A DNA stretch of 64,000 nt, from the NCBI GenBank assembly GCA_049315325.1, contig JBMOKJ010000001.1, forward strand, positions 818,549 through 882,548, written 5' to 3'. The notes under the pieces were generated by a model. That model was not told the origin of the DNA and ran no database searches. It worked only from the letters and a program-made list of their open reading frames with translations. The stretch comes from CAXXIC01 sp049315325. Its GTDB lineage: Bacteria; Bacteroidota; Bacteroidia; Bacteroidales; UBA7332. The position numbers were made by a program, and so were the translations under genes. Below, piece by piece: positions 50,453-59,279 of the stretch (the first letter of the stretch is position 1; each line of letters opens with the position of its first letter).

Positions 50453-53059
50453 ATGAAATTCACACAAATTGGATTGATAGCCTTATTTTTGTTTTGTCTT
50501 TCCGCAAATCTTTCCGCTTTAAAGTTGAATTCTTTAGTTCGAACTGGGATTTATAAGACAGATGGAAGCTATACTTGGACTTATAATTGTGAAGTTACAA
50601 CGGCATCTATTAGTTCAACAAAGTTTTCAGTAGAGACAAATCTACCATCCGAATTTCCTTTTAAAATAATTAAATTTGCTAAGGAATACACTGCAGATTC
50701 ATTGCATCCCGCAAATATTCAGTTCAAAATATCTGTCCCAGCAACATCCATCTCTAATTCTGGGAATCACAACCCATTTAAGGTTAGTGTTAAGCTCAAA
50801 AGCAATCACGAAGAAGCTCAGTTCAGTTTATTAGCAAGCGTACCACTTCCGGAGCATCCGCGTCTTTTTATTCGCAAAAATGAACTAAGTGATTTGAAAC
50901 GGCATTTTTCACATCCCGATTTCATAGATGTGCGTAAAGCTTTCAACGAACAGAAAAGCTATGCTACAGATGGTAAAGTAACATCCGATCAGCCTGATGA
51001 ACGAATTCGTCAGAAAATGGAAGCGTTGGCTCTGGAGTATCTGCTCGACACTGTTCGTAACAAAAAATCGGGGAAAGAGGCTATACAATTGGCAATAAAT
51101 TACCTAAATTCTTATTCAACTAATCGAACAGTAAAAGCAGTTTCTTATGAAGAAAATACAAATACTTACGAAGCAATTTTGGGTGGAGCCATTGTGTACG
51201 ATTGGTGTTACGACGTTCTTTCCGATGTCCAGAAAGTTGACCTGTTTAGCGGACTGAAAAAAGTTTGTAAGTTAGGAGAATATGGTTTGCCTGGTACGTC
51301 GAAAGTACAATACCTTGCTGGACATTATGGCGAATGTGCTCCAACTGCATTCCTAGCTATAGGCATATCCACATTTGATGAAGATCCATCATTCTTCGAT
51401 TTTGAATACAAAGAGCAGGTCGAAAAATTTGCTCCTTCTCGCAACCCGATGTACAAAGCAGGAACCCACCATCAGGGCGCACAGTACATACATGTACGCT
51501 ATACACACGAATTGCTGCAACATTTTATGTTAGATAAACTTGGGCTAAGTCCGTACGACAAAGATATTTACAAAGCAGTGTATCGTGCCATTTATGGTAC
51601 TATTCCACAGAAAAAAGACATGGACGGTATGCCCGAAGGCGATGGGCACAAACATCTTGAAATGGGCTACAGTCAGTTGTATTATCTGGCAGCTAATCTC
51701 TCTAAGGACCCTGTTTTGCAAACTGTTTCACGGGATAATTTGATGGCAACAAAGCATCAGAGTGCACGTCTGTTTGTATATCACAATCCCGACATTCAGT
51801 CCAAACCGATGGATAGTCTGTGTCTGAGTCGCTTTTTCCCATCGCCATCGGGCATACTGATTGCACGCACCAAATGGGACATGGATCGATCTGATTTTTC
51901 GTCGAACGCGATGGTGGTGCTGATGAATATGAAGGAGTACAATGCGCAGAACCACACGCACATGGATGGCGGAAATTTCGATATATTTTACAAAGGACAT
52001 TTGGCACTCGATGCTGGCATTTATCAAGGTAAGGATGCCCAGAATGGTTGGGCTAAACTTAATTACACAAACTATTTTGCACGTACAATTGCCCATAACT
52101 CGTTGCTAATTTACGATCCGAATGAGCCTTTGCCAGGCGGTTGGGATAAAAAGCAAAAGGTAGTGGCACGCGATGGCGGACAATTTTTTCTTAACGATCA
52201 TGCCTGGGATATCAGTGCCGATATGTTTAAGGCTGGTAAATCGGCCACTATTCTGGCAGAAGAAATTTCTTCAGGACTGCAACCCGACTACAGCTATTTT
52301 AAAGGAGACCTGACCAATTCGTACAATGTTCCGAAATTCATTGGAATCTATCCACCTAAAGCACAATTGGTGCGCCGCAGTTTCGTGTTTCTGAACCATA
52401 AAGCGAACGACATATCTGGAACGTTGATTGTGTTGGACAAAGTAATATCCACCAATGCCTCGTTTAAGAAAACATGGCTTTTGCACATGCAGAATGAGCC
52501 TGAAATTAACGGAAACAAAATTACAGCTGTAAATACGAATGACGGACGAAGTGATAAACTGATTAATACCGTAGTGCTTCCCGAAATCGACAATGCCACC
52601 ATTCAGAAAATTGGCGGACCAGGCAAAGAATATTGGTGCGACGGTCAGAATTGGGGTAGTGTGACACAGGAAGATGCTGGTTGTTGGCGAATTGAACTTT
52701 CGCCGCGCTCTGATGCTCTTGCAGATAACTTCTTGAATGTACTTCAGGCAATGGATGCGGGATTGTCGCCATCAAAACAGAATATTAATTCTGCCTTTTC
52801 TGACAATAAAGAATATGTCGTGATTACAGTAAAAGACCGCATTGTAGCAGAACAGCTTGCGCTCGGCTTAAACGAAAAGCCCATTTCCTTTAGTGCTGGC
52901 AATGGTAAAGGCGCTTACAAAGTCTTGATTACTGACCTGAAAAATGGGAAATGGAAAGTGAGTTCACCTGCTGGCACAAAACATCTGAATATAGACGAAA
53001 ATGCCGGAACACTTTATTTTGAAAGCATAGGTGGAAAATTTGTTGTGGAAATGGAGTAA
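50453..53059 (+). CDS. Heparinase II/III family polysaccharide lyase
   Basis: 868 residues from the ATG at 50453, which gives a clear signal peptide (MKFTQIGLIALFLFCLSANL). Residues about 30-140 are a beta-sandwich. An alpha/alpha-toroid follows (HPRLFIRKNELSDLKRHF; ILGGAIVYDWCYDVLSDVQK), with the heparinase II/III C-terminal domain (NAQNHTHMDGGNFDIFYKG, LALDAGIYQG, ARTIAHNSLLIYDPNE). The HTHMDGGNF and ARTIAHNS segments hold His residues typical of PL12/15/17/21 active sites. It would cleave uronic-acid polysaccharides (heparinoid, alginate or similar) in the periplasm. It stands alone, with no susCD, sulfatase or regulator nearby. Confidence 0.87.
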   Translation: MKFTQIGLIALFLFCLSANLSALKLNSLVRTGIYKTDGSYTWTYNCEVTTASISSTKFSVETNLPSEFPFKIIKFAKEYTADSLHPANIQFKISVPATSISNSGNHNPFKVSVKLKSNHEEAQFSLLASVPLPEHPRLFIRKNELSDLKRHFSHPDFIDVRKAFNEQKSYATDGKVTSDQPDERIRQKMEALALEYLLDTVRNKKSGKEAIQLAINYLNSYSTNRTVKAVSYEENTNTYEAILGGAIVYDWCYDVLSDVQKVDLFSGLKKVCKLGEYGLPGTSKVQYLAGHYGECAPTAFLAIGISTFDEDPSFFDFEYKEQVEKFAPSRNPMYKAGTHHQGAQYIHVRYTHELLQHFMLDKLGLSPYDKDIYKAVYRAIYGTIPQKKDMDGMPEGDGHKHLEMGYSQLYYLAANLSKDPVLQTVSRDNLMATKHQSARLFVYHNPDIQSKPMDSLCLSRFFPSPSGILIARTKWDMDRSDFSSNAMVVLMNMKEYNAQNHTHMDGGNFDIFYKGHLALDAGIYQGKDAQNGWAKLNYTNYFARTIAHNSLLIYDPNEPLPGGWDKKQKVVARDGGQFFLNDHAWDISADMFKAGKSATILAEEISSGLQPDYSYFKGDLTNSYNVPKFIGIYPPKAQLVRRSFVFLNHKANDISGTLIVLDKVISTNASFKKTWLLHMQNEPEINGNKITAVNTNDGRSDKLINTVVLPEIDNATIQKIGGPGKEYWCDGQNWGSVTQEDAGCWRIELSPRSDALADNFLNVLQAMDAGLSPSKQNINSAFSDNKEYVVITVKDRIVAEQLALGLNEKPISFSAGNGKGAYKVLITDLKNGKWKVSSPAGTKHLNIDENAGTLYFESIGGKFVVEME

Positions 53060-53100
53060 TGATGAATTGTGTTGGGTTTATTTCGTACTATCAGAATAAT

Positions 53101-54147
53101 TTACCGACCAGCAATGTCAATCAATTGTTTTATTTCGACGTCTTTACCAAATACTAACAACCTATCGCCGAACTTGATTGAGTTATCAGCTTTTGGATTA
53201 ATTTGTAGATTGTCATGCGAGTCGTACGAGCCAATCACCATCAGATTAGTGCGCATTGGAATGTTGGCTTCACGATAGGTTTTACCGATTAAATCGCTGT
53301 CTTGGCGAATCTCTACTAAGCGGAATTTATACCCTTTCAATTCGTTTTTACTATCTGCGACTTGTGCAAAACTAAATAAGTCTGTGCTAGTTGTGGCAAT
53401 TGAAATAATGCGGTCAGTGGCGATGTCTATTTGCGAAATAATGAAATCGGCACCTGCTTTTCTGAATTTTAGGTTTGAACTGACGTCTTCTACGCGTGCT
53501 ATCACTTTGATGTTTTTGTTCAAGTCTTTAGCACTAAGTGTAACAAACAGATTTTCGGCATCGGTATTGAGTACCGAAATCAACATCTTTGCGCGGTCAA
53601 TTCCTGCATGCAGCAACACTTCGTCGTGGGTGGCGTCGCCATCTATGTGAATCAGGTTGTTGTGGAAAACCTCCTTCAGCCTTTCGTTTCGTTCGGGCAT
53701 ACTTTCGATGAGTACCACTCGATGATTTTTTTCCAACAGCTCTTCCATTACACGTTTGCCCGTTTTTCCGAAGCCGCAAATGATGTAATGTCCTTTCATG
53801 TTTTCTAACGATCTGTTCATTCTTCTAATTTTTATAATGTTATGCAATTCTCCTTCAACAAAAAAAGCGGATAGTTTTCCGAGTGCGTAGATGCCTACGG
53901 TGAATCCTGTCGTGATTAGGACTATTGTAAATATCTGTCCCGCATCGGTAAGTGGATGTACCTCTCGAAAGCCAATGGTGGCGAATGTGATGGTCATCAT
54001 GTAGAGCGACTCGAGCGGCGTGTAGCCTTCAATAATGATGTAGCCAAAGAATCCGGCAATCAGTATGGAAGCAATGGAGGCAATGGGGATCACAAATTGC
54101 CTGATGATGAGCCGTTTGTATTTCGAGCTTAGGGGGCTGTCTTTCAT
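53101..54147 (-). CDS. Two-TM potassium channel with RCK (TrkA) domain
   Basis: 348 residues from the ATG at 54147; the upstream ATG at 54180 sits in the -7 box. Two membrane segments (about 18-40, IPIASIASILIAGFFGYIII; about 75-97) flank a pore loop. The selectivity filter reads TFATIGFREVHPL instead of the classical TVGYGD. A RCK/TrkA-N domain follows (GHYIICGFGKTGKRVMEELL, GxGxxG) and a TrkA-C domain at about 265-348 (KGYKFRLVEIRQDSDLIGKT). Ligand-gated K+ efflux is expected. Single gene. Confidence 0.88.
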   Translation of the reverse strand: MKDSPLSSKYKRLIIRQFVIPIASIASILIAGFFGYIIIEGYTPLESLYMMTITFATIGFREVHPLTDAGQIFTIVLITTGFTVGIYALGKLSAFFVEGELHNIIKIRRMNRSLENMKGHYIICGFGKTGKRVMEELLEKNHRVVLIESMPERNERLKEVFHNNLIHIDGDATHDEVLLHAGIDRAKMLISVLNTDAENLFVTLSAKDLNKNIKVIARVEDVSSNLKFRKAGADFIISQIDIATDRIISIATTSTDLFSFAQVADSKNELKGYKFRLVEIRQDSDLIGKTYREANIPMRTNLMVIGSYDSHDNLQINPKADNSIKFGDRLLVFGKDVEIKQLIDIAGR

Positions 54148-54177
54148 AATCGAGGTTTGGGTTTTATTTCTCTCTTT

Positions 54178-54185
54178 CAAAAGTA
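54178..54185 (-). promoter_or_regulatory. -7 box (TACTTTTG) of the potassium channel gene
   Basis: TACTTTTG on the minus strand, 31 nt before the ATG at 54147. Confidence 0.5.
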
Positions 54186-54227
54186 AACATTTTTCACAAA
54201 TTTTCGTGACTTGAAAATTTTTCTGTA

Positions 54228-54263
54228 AAAAAAAAGAGCAAACTCATCTTGAATTCGCCCTTT
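54228..54263 (-). terminator. Terminator of the 54283 esterase gene
   Basis: Minus-strand AAAGGGCGAA / TTTGCTCTTT, fully paired with two G-U wobbles, followed by a run of nine T, 20 nt after the stop. Confidence 0.75.
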
Positions 54264-54282
54264 AATGGCTGATTTTTCTCAA

Positions 54283-55341
54283 TTATTTACCCAAGAGAAA
54301 AAGAAGGGGAGTGTCCAACCGTTTTCTCCACGCAATTTCGGAATGTTCTGCACCTTCAAATCTCATTGTCAGCCAGTTCTGTCCGCTGACGTAGCCTTTC
54401 TCGAGCATTAATTTGTCCATTTGTTTTTGGTAAGGCTCGTACCAAGAGTCGAGTGTTGCGGTTCCGTAGTCGAAATAGATTCTATTGTCCGCTGTAGGGG
54501 ATGGTAAATTTGTTTTCAAATAGTCGAAAATCAGAGCCGGAATTCTCGGATTATTCTGCTTTAGACTTACAGGGAAATGAGTAGAAAGGCACGCCACTGC
54601 TCCGAAAACTTCTGGATAAATGGTTTTCGCATAAATGGTGATTAATCCACCCATGCTTGATCCCATCATCATTGTGTTTTGCTTGTTTGGTAAAGTTCTA
54701 AAGTGTCCGTCTACAAATGGTTTTAACTCTTCCACTATGAATTTAAGATATTCGTCAGCAAGTGGTTCGCCATTGTATTCTGCATCGAGCTGTTCTCGGA
54801 TGTCTATATTTTTGTTCGCTAAATTCACAAATGGTTTATTAGGTTGATATTCTCTGAAGCGCTTCCCTGTATTCCAAATTCCGACAACGATTGCCTCTTT
54901 TATTTTATTCTCTTTGATGAGTTTAGTCATCATTTCATCCACTTCCCACTCTTCTCCCGATAATCCTCTACCACGTTCGAAAATTACCTGTCCGTCGTGC
55001 ATATAGAGCACGGGGTAGTGCTTTCCGACTGATGTTGTGTAACTGTCAGGTAACCAAATATCTATATTTCTTGGGTCAACGTATTTTGATTTGAAATTGG
55101 GCAATTTTTGAAGCAAACCTGAAATGTCTTTGTTCTTTTTTGCTTGAATCGATTTCGACTGTATTGAATCATTAGGTTTGATTTGGCTGACTGGTAGGTT
55201 CTCTAATTTTGATTTTACCTCTTGTTGAGGGTTATCCAAAAACGTATGAGAATTAGTTGTCGATAACACATTATCTATAATAGCTGAGATTGCAGCAAAA
55301 GCAATCAGAAGGCCTTTTAGTCCTTTGTGTGAGTTTTTCAT
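54283..55341 (-). CDS. Secreted alpha/beta-hydrolase esterase
   Basis: 352 residues. A hydrophobic N-terminus (KGLLIAFAAISAIIDNVLST) is a signal peptide or anchor, then a ~60-residue polar linker. The hydrolase domain (about 95-352) starts VDPRNIDIWLPDSY, with VLYMHDGQVIFERGRG, the nucleophile Ser in MMMGSSMGGLITIYA (about 218) and the catalytic His in EGAEHSEIAWRKRL near the end. It belongs to the esterase D/ferri-bacillibactin esterase group, as does 23455-24726, but lacks that protein's N-terminal CBM48-like module. The substrate is not clear. Single gene with terminator. Confidence 0.85.
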   Translation of the reverse strand: MKNSHKGLKGLLIAFAAISAIIDNVLSTTNSHTFLDNPQQEVKSKLENLPVSQIKPNDSIQSKSIQAKKNKDISGLLQKLPNFKSKYVDPRNIDIWLPDSYTTSVGKHYPVLYMHDGQVIFERGRGLSGEEWEVDEMMTKLIKENKIKEAIVVGIWNTGKRFREYQPNKPFVNLANKNIDIREQLDAEYNGEPLADEYLKFIVEELKPFVDGHFRTLPNKQNTMMMGSSMGGLITIYAKTIYPEVFGAVACLSTHFPVSLKQNNPRIPALIFDYLKTNLPSPTADNRIYFDYGTATLDSWYEPYQKQMDKLMLEKGYVSGQNWLTMRFEGAEHSEIAWRKRLDTPLLFLLGK

Positions 55342-55450
55342 GGTTTGTCAGTTTGTGATTTAGGGCAAAACAAAAATCAACAATCAAATCAACAAAAGAA
55401 ACAAAAATAGGATGAAGTAAAGAAAGATTGGGATGGAGTGATATATTTAT

Positions 55451-55483
55451 AAAAAAGAGCGAACCTGATTAGATTCGCTCTTT
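55451..55483 (-). terminator. typA terminator
   Basis: AAAGAGCGAA / TTCGCTCTTT perfect stem, T-run on the minus strand, 19 nt after the typA stop. Confidence 0.9.
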
Positions 55484-55501
55484 CGTTATTTGGTGTGTCT
55501 C

Positions 55502-57301
55502 TTATTTTTTAGAAAGACGTTTGCGTTCGTTTTCATCAAGAATAATCTTACGGAGACGAATGCTCTTCGGTGTTAGCTCCACATATTCATCTTCGCGGAT
55601 GTATTCGAGAGCTTCTTCGAGTGAGAATTTGATAGCTGGCACGATGCGAACTTTGTCATCAGATCCTGATGCACGCATATTGGTCAGTTTTTTCGACTTG
55701 GTGACGTTTACCACCAAATCACCCTCTTTTGAGTGCTCACCTACTACTTGGCCAGCATACACATCGTCTTGTGGGTCGATGAAGAAGCTACCGCGATCTT
55801 GCAGTTTATCGATTGAGTACGCAAATGCGTTACCACCATCCATCGAAATAATTGCACCGTTCAAACGTTTTTCGATAACGCCTTTCCACGGTTGATATTC
55901 TAGGAAACGGTGTGCCATGATAGCTTCACCAGCAGAAAGGGTCAAAACGGTATTTCTCAAACCGATAATACCACGCGATGGGATATTGAACTCGATGTTG
56001 ATGCGTTCGTTTTTGGTCTCCATCATCAACAATTCGCCTTTGCGACGAGTAACGATGTCGATTATTTTGCTAGCTGACTCTTCGGGTAGATTGATCGTTA
56101 ATTGTTCAATCGGCTCGCATTTCTGTCCATTAATTTCTTTGATAATTACTTGAGGTTGACCTACTTGTAGCTCAAATCCTTCTCGACGCATCGTTTCTAT
56201 TAATACCGATAAGTGAAGTACACCACGACCGAAAACAGTCCAAGTATCCGATTCTGGCGATTTTTCTACACGAAGTGCCATGTTTTTCTCCAACTCTTTC
56301 ATCAAGCGGTCGTGAATGTGACGAGAAGTCACAAACTTACCTTCTTTACCAAAGAATGGCGAGTCGTTGATGGTGAACGCCATCGACATGGTTGGTTCGT
56401 CGATTGCGATAGCATCCAATGCTTCCGGCTCCAACAAATCGGCAATAGAATCACCAATATCGAAACCTTCGATGCCTACCAATGCGCAAATATCACCGGA
56501 TTGCACCGATTGTACTTTCAATCGTCCAAGCCCTTCGAACGTATGCAGTTCTTTGATGCGAGATTTCACGAATGATCCATCTTTTTTGCAAAGCATCACG
56601 TCTTGACCTTCGCGCAATTCGCCTCGATGAACGCGACCAATCGCTATACGACCTACATAAGTTGAATAGTCCAATGAAGTAATCAACATTTGAGGTGTTC
56701 CTTCGCGGTGCAATGGTGCAGGGATGTGCTCAATAATTGAGTCTAGAAGATAGTGAATATCATCTTCCTGTTTTTTCCAATCTTCACCCATCCAATTGTT
56801 TTTGGCTGAGCCATAAACGGTATGAAAATCCAATTGTTCTTCGGTTGCATCCAAATGATACATCAAATCGAATACCATTTCGTGCACCTCGTTGGGGCGG
56901 CAGTTTGGTTTATCCACCTTGTTTACCACCACGATAGGTTTCAGTCCGATGTTTAGCGCTTTTTGCAATACAAAGCGCGTTTGAGGCATTGGCCCTTCGA
57001 ATGCATCTACCAAAAGCAGACAGCCATCGGCCATGTTTAATACGCGCTCCACCTCGCCTCCAAAGTCGGCGTGACCTGGGGTGTCGATGATGTTGATTTT
57101 ATAATCTTTGTATTTTATGGATACGTTTTTTGAGAGAATAGTGATTCCTCGTTCACGCTCTAAATCATTGCTATCGAGAATCAGTTCACCTGAAGTTTGG
57201 TTGTCGCGGAAGAGCATTCCGGCTAATAACATTTTGTCCACCAACGTCGTTTTTCCGTGGTCGACGTGGGCAATAATAGCGATATTTCTAATCTTTTGCA
57301 T
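55502..57301 (-). CDS. typA: Translational GTPase TypA/BipA
   Basis: 599 residues. G1 AHVDHGKTTLVDKML (about 10-24), G2-region RERGITILSKN, G3 DTPGHADFGGEV, G4 NKVDKPNCRP. EF-G-like domains III and V follow, and a BipA-specific C-terminal domain (MRASGSDDKVRIVPAIKF, then EYVELTPKSIRLRK). A ribosome-associated GTPase needed for stress and cold adaptation and 50S assembly. Divergent from rpsO; a -7 box TACCTTTG lies 47 nt upstream. Confidence 0.97.
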   Translation of the reverse strand: MQKIRNIAIIAHVDHGKTTLVDKMLLAGMLFRDNQTSGELILDSNDLERERGITILSKNVSIKYKDYKINIIDTPGHADFGGEVERVLNMADGCLLLVDAFEGPMPQTRFVLQKALNIGLKPIVVVNKVDKPNCRPNEVHEMVFDLMYHLDATEEQLDFHTVYGSAKNNWMGEDWKKQEDDIHYLLDSIIEHIPAPLHREGTPQMLITSLDYSTYVGRIAIGRVHRGELREGQDVMLCKKDGSFVKSRIKELHTFEGLGRLKVQSVQSGDICALVGIEGFDIGDSIADLLEPEALDAIAIDEPTMSMAFTINDSPFFGKEGKFVTSRHIHDRLMKELEKNMALRVEKSPESDTWTVFGRGVLHLSVLIETMRREGFELQVGQPQVIIKEINGQKCEPIEQLTINLPEESASKIIDIVTRRKGELLMMETKNERINIEFNIPSRGIIGLRNTVLTLSAGEAIMAHRFLEYQPWKGVIEKRLNGAIISMDGGNAFAYSIDKLQDRGSFFIDPQDDVYAGQVVGEHSKEGDLVVNVTKSKKLTNMRASGSDDKVRIVPAIKFSLEEALEYIREDEYVELTPKSIRLRKIILDENERKRLSKK

Positions 57302-57347
57302 ACCTATTGATTTTAGTGAATCACTTCACCTTTATAAAATTGAGGTG

Positions 57348-57355
57348 CAAAGGTA
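57348..57355 (-). promoter_or_regulatory. -7 box (TACCTTTG) of typA
   Basis: TACCTTTG followed by CACCTC on the minus strand, 47 nt before the ATG. Confidence 0.65.
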
Positions 57356-57459
57356 CGACAAAAAACCCAAATTCTATTCTATGTACGACTTGTCGTCAAG
57401 AATTCACAGCTTTGTAGCACGATTTTCGGCAATTTCTGGAAATAATTCGGATAAAATGA

Positions 57460-57490
57460 TTGTCGGTTCAGAATATTAGTTCTATCTTTG
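57460..57490 (+). promoter_or_regulatory. rpsO promoter TTG-N20-TATCTTTG
   Basis: TTG at 57460-57462 and TATCTTTG at 57483-57490, followed by CGCC; 33 nt before the ATG at 57524. Confidence 0.8.
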
Positions 57491-57523
57491 CGCCTCATTT
57501 GTAAACAATTAAAAACGAAGAAC

Positions 57524-57793
57524 ATGTACTTAAGTGCAGAAAAGAAAGAAGAAATCTTCGGGAAATACGGAAAGTCTAATACTGATACTGGCTCAGCTGA
57601 AGCGCAGATAGCATTATTTTCATACCGTATCTCTCATTTGACTTCACACCTGAAGGCAAATCACAAAGATTATAGCACAGAGCGCGCTCTGAAAATGTTG
57701 GTTAGCAAACGTCGTAGCTTGTTGAATTATTTGAAAAACAAAGAAATCAGCCGCTACCGTGCTATCATTAAAGAATTGGGTATCAGAAAATAA
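57524..57793 (+). CDS. rpsO: 30S ribosomal protein S15
   Basis: 89 residues from the ATG at 57524; a TTG at 57488 sits inside the promoter and cannot be the start. S15 binds helices 20-22 of 16S rRNA early in 30S assembly. The conserved TDTGSAEAQIALFSYRISHL and KDYSTERALKMLVSKRRSLL and YLKNKEISRYRAIIKELGIR stretches are present. It has its own promoter and a terminator, divergent from typA. Confidence 0.98.
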   Translation: MYLSAEKKEEIFGKYGKSNTDTGSAEAQIALFSYRISHLTSHLKANHKDYSTERALKMLVSKRRSLLNYLKNKEISRYRAIIKELGIRK

Positions 57794-57821
57794 GAAATTA
57801 TTTCGCTGAAACCAGCAAAAC

Positions 57822-57858
57822 AAAAGCCATCTCATTCAATTGGGATGGCTTTTTTTTT
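57822..57858 (+). terminator. rpsO terminator
   Basis: AAAAGCCATCTC / GGGATGGCTTTT with an 8-nt loop and nine T, 29 nt after the stop. Confidence 0.92.
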
Positions 57859-57867
57859 GTTTTTAGG

Positions 57868-57907
57868 CTACCCTCTCCTTGGGAGAGGAGCTGGGGGAGA
57901 GGCTTTT
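57868..57907. repeat. Dispersed GC-rich palindromic repeat, CT-rich variant
   Basis: CTACCCTCTCCTTGGGAGAG..GGGGGAGAGGCTTTT ends on the first base of the ribE stop codon (57907-57909, minus strand). Its inner CTCTCC-TT-GGGAGAG is a hairpin. Confidence 0.7.
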
Positions 57908-58509
57908 TATGCGAAGTGCATCATTCGGCTCAGGTATTTTCCGATAATATCGAATTCAAGATTCACCACCGTGCCTTTTTTGATTTGGTGGAAATTGGTG
58001 AATTCGTAGGTGTAAGGGATAATGGCCACCTGAAAACTGTTGTCCGTCGGGTTGCAAACCGTCAAGCTTACGCCGTTTACAGTCACCGAGCCTTTATCTA
58101 CAGTCAAATATCCTTTCTTCGCCATCTCTTTGTCTAACGCATATTCGAAGGTGAAATACCAGCTTCCATCTGCCTCTTCCACATTCACGCAAGTAGCAGT
58201 TTGGTCGACGTGTCCCTGCACAATGTGTCCATCCAAGCGGCCGTTCATCATCATACTGCGCTCAAGATTCACTTTGTCGCCCACTTTGAATAATCCCAGG
58301 TTCGAGCGATCGAGTGTCTCTTTAATCGCTGTCACGGTGTACGTATCAGCCGTTTTGCTTACCACTGTGAGGCACACTCCGTTGTGAGCTACACTTTGGT
58401 CTATTTTCAACTCGTCCACAAACGAACAATTCATCGTCAGATGCAGGTTGTTTTTGTCTGCTTCCAATGCTACTACGGTAGCCGCTTCTTCAATAATTCC
58501 TGAAAACAT
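57907..58509 (-). CDS. ribE: Riboflavin synthase
   Basis: 200 residues, made of two similar lumazine-binding barrels. The N-terminal barrel starts MFSGIIEEAATVVALE with VAHNGVCLTVVSKTADTY; the second has NGRLDGHIVQGHVDQTATCV and VTVNGVSLTVCNPT. It dismutates two 6,7-dimethyl-8-ribityllumazine molecules to riboflavin. No FMN riboswitch or other rib gene is close. It follows maf after 66 nt that hold a dispersed repeat, and its own stop abuts another one. Confidence 0.96.
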   Translation of the reverse strand: MFSGIIEEAATVVALEADKNNLHLTMNCSFVDELKIDQSVAHNGVCLTVVSKTADTYTVTAIKETLDRSNLGLFKVGDKVNLERSMMMNGRLDGHIVQGHVDQTATCVNVEEADGSWYFTFEYALDKEMAKKGYLTVDKGSVTVNGVSLTVCNPTDNSFQVAIIPYTYEFTNFHQIKKGTVVNLEFDIIGKYLSRMMHFA

Positions 58510-58521
58510 ATTTTTTGATTT

Positions 58522-58629
58522 AAAGCCCCACCCAACCTCCCCAAAGGGGAGGAGGAGACGCCTTGATTAATTATTCTAAATATTGGTATCTTTTAAAGCC
58601 CCTCCTTGGGAGGGGTTGGGGAGGCCTTT
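58522..58629. repeat. Inverted pair of GC-rich dispersed repeats at the maf 3' end
   Basis: Copy 58522-58564 (AAAGCCCCACCCAACCTCCC..) and copy 58595-58629 (AAAGCCCCTCCTTGGGAGGG..) face each other around a 30-nt AT-rich centre, as at 40427-40524. The second copy is translated as the end of Maf. Confidence 0.75.
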
Positions 58630-59199
58630 CAACTCCTGATACAACCGCTGAATGGGCAAACCCATCACGTTGTAAAACGAACCTTGAATCTCTTTCACGC
58701 CGATGTAGCCAATCCACTCTTGTACGCCGTAGGAGCCAGCTTTGTCGTAGGGTTTGTATTTGCTGACGTAATATCGAATCTCTTCTTCCGACAGAATCGC
58801 AAAGGAGACATCTGATACTACCGAAAAACTGTGTTGATGATCTTTTGTCGTGAGGCAAACTCCTGTAATTACCTGATGCGTTTTGCCCGACAATATTTTG
58901 AGCATATTCACGGCATCCTCTTCATCCGTCGGTTTGCCATACACCACGCCATCGAGCCAAACTATGGTGTCGGCAGTGATCAAAAGCGTATTTTCCTGTG
59001 TGTGAGATTGGTATGCGTTTGCCTTTTGGCACGCAATATAGATTGGAATATCGTTTGGCCCAATGCCTTCGGGATACGACTCATCTACATCGGGCAATGC
59101 CACCACGTCGTATTCGATGTCTAATCCGCCAAGTAGCTCTCGTCGTCTTGGCGAATTTGATGCAAGAAGAATATGATAATCTTTTAAATTGTTGAGCAT
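58576..59199 (-). CDS. maf: Maf family nucleotide pyrophosphatase
   Basis: 207 residues. LLASNSPRRRELLGGLDIEY (about 10-30), DVDESYPEGI, ITADTIVWLDGVVYGKPTDE and GSYGVQEWIG are hallmark Maf motifs. It hydrolyses non-canonical or pyrimidine nucleoside triphosphates (dTTP/UTP type by the motif set) and may prevent their incorporation. The last ~16 residues (GLPNPSQGGALKDTNI) are encoded by a dispersed repeat and its flank; the family normally ends near IQRLYQELK. Neighbours kdsC and the DUF2520 gene are the usual Bacteroidales companions. Confidence 0.93.
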   Translation of the reverse strand: MLNNLKDYHILLASNSPRRRELLGGLDIEYDVVALPDVDESYPEGIGPNDIPIYIACQKANAYQSHTQENTLLITADTIVWLDGVVYGKPTDEEDAVNMLKILSGKTHQVITGVCLTTKDHQHSFSVVSDVSFAILSEEEIRYYVSKYKPYDKAGSYGVQEWIGYIGVKEIQGSFYNVMGLPIQRLYQELKGLPNPSQGGALKDTNI

Positions 59200-59239
59200 A
59201 AGTAAGTTTCATTTATTGCTAATCATTGAAACACAGTAA

Positions 59240-59279
59240 TTAGCATATTAGCAAATTAGCACATTTGCTAATTAATTTA
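59240..59279. repeat. AT-rich short-period repeat downstream of kdsC
   Basis: TTAGCATATTAGCAAATTAG then CACATTTGCTAATTAATTT: repeated TTAGCA/AATTAG words with an inverted TGCTAATT. A weaker relation is at 38060-38092. Confidence 0.5.

Noticed and set aside
57794..58575. FMN riboswitch for ribE
   Set aside because: The space upstream of ribE is filled by dispersed repeats and the maf end; no RFN-like conserved element seen.
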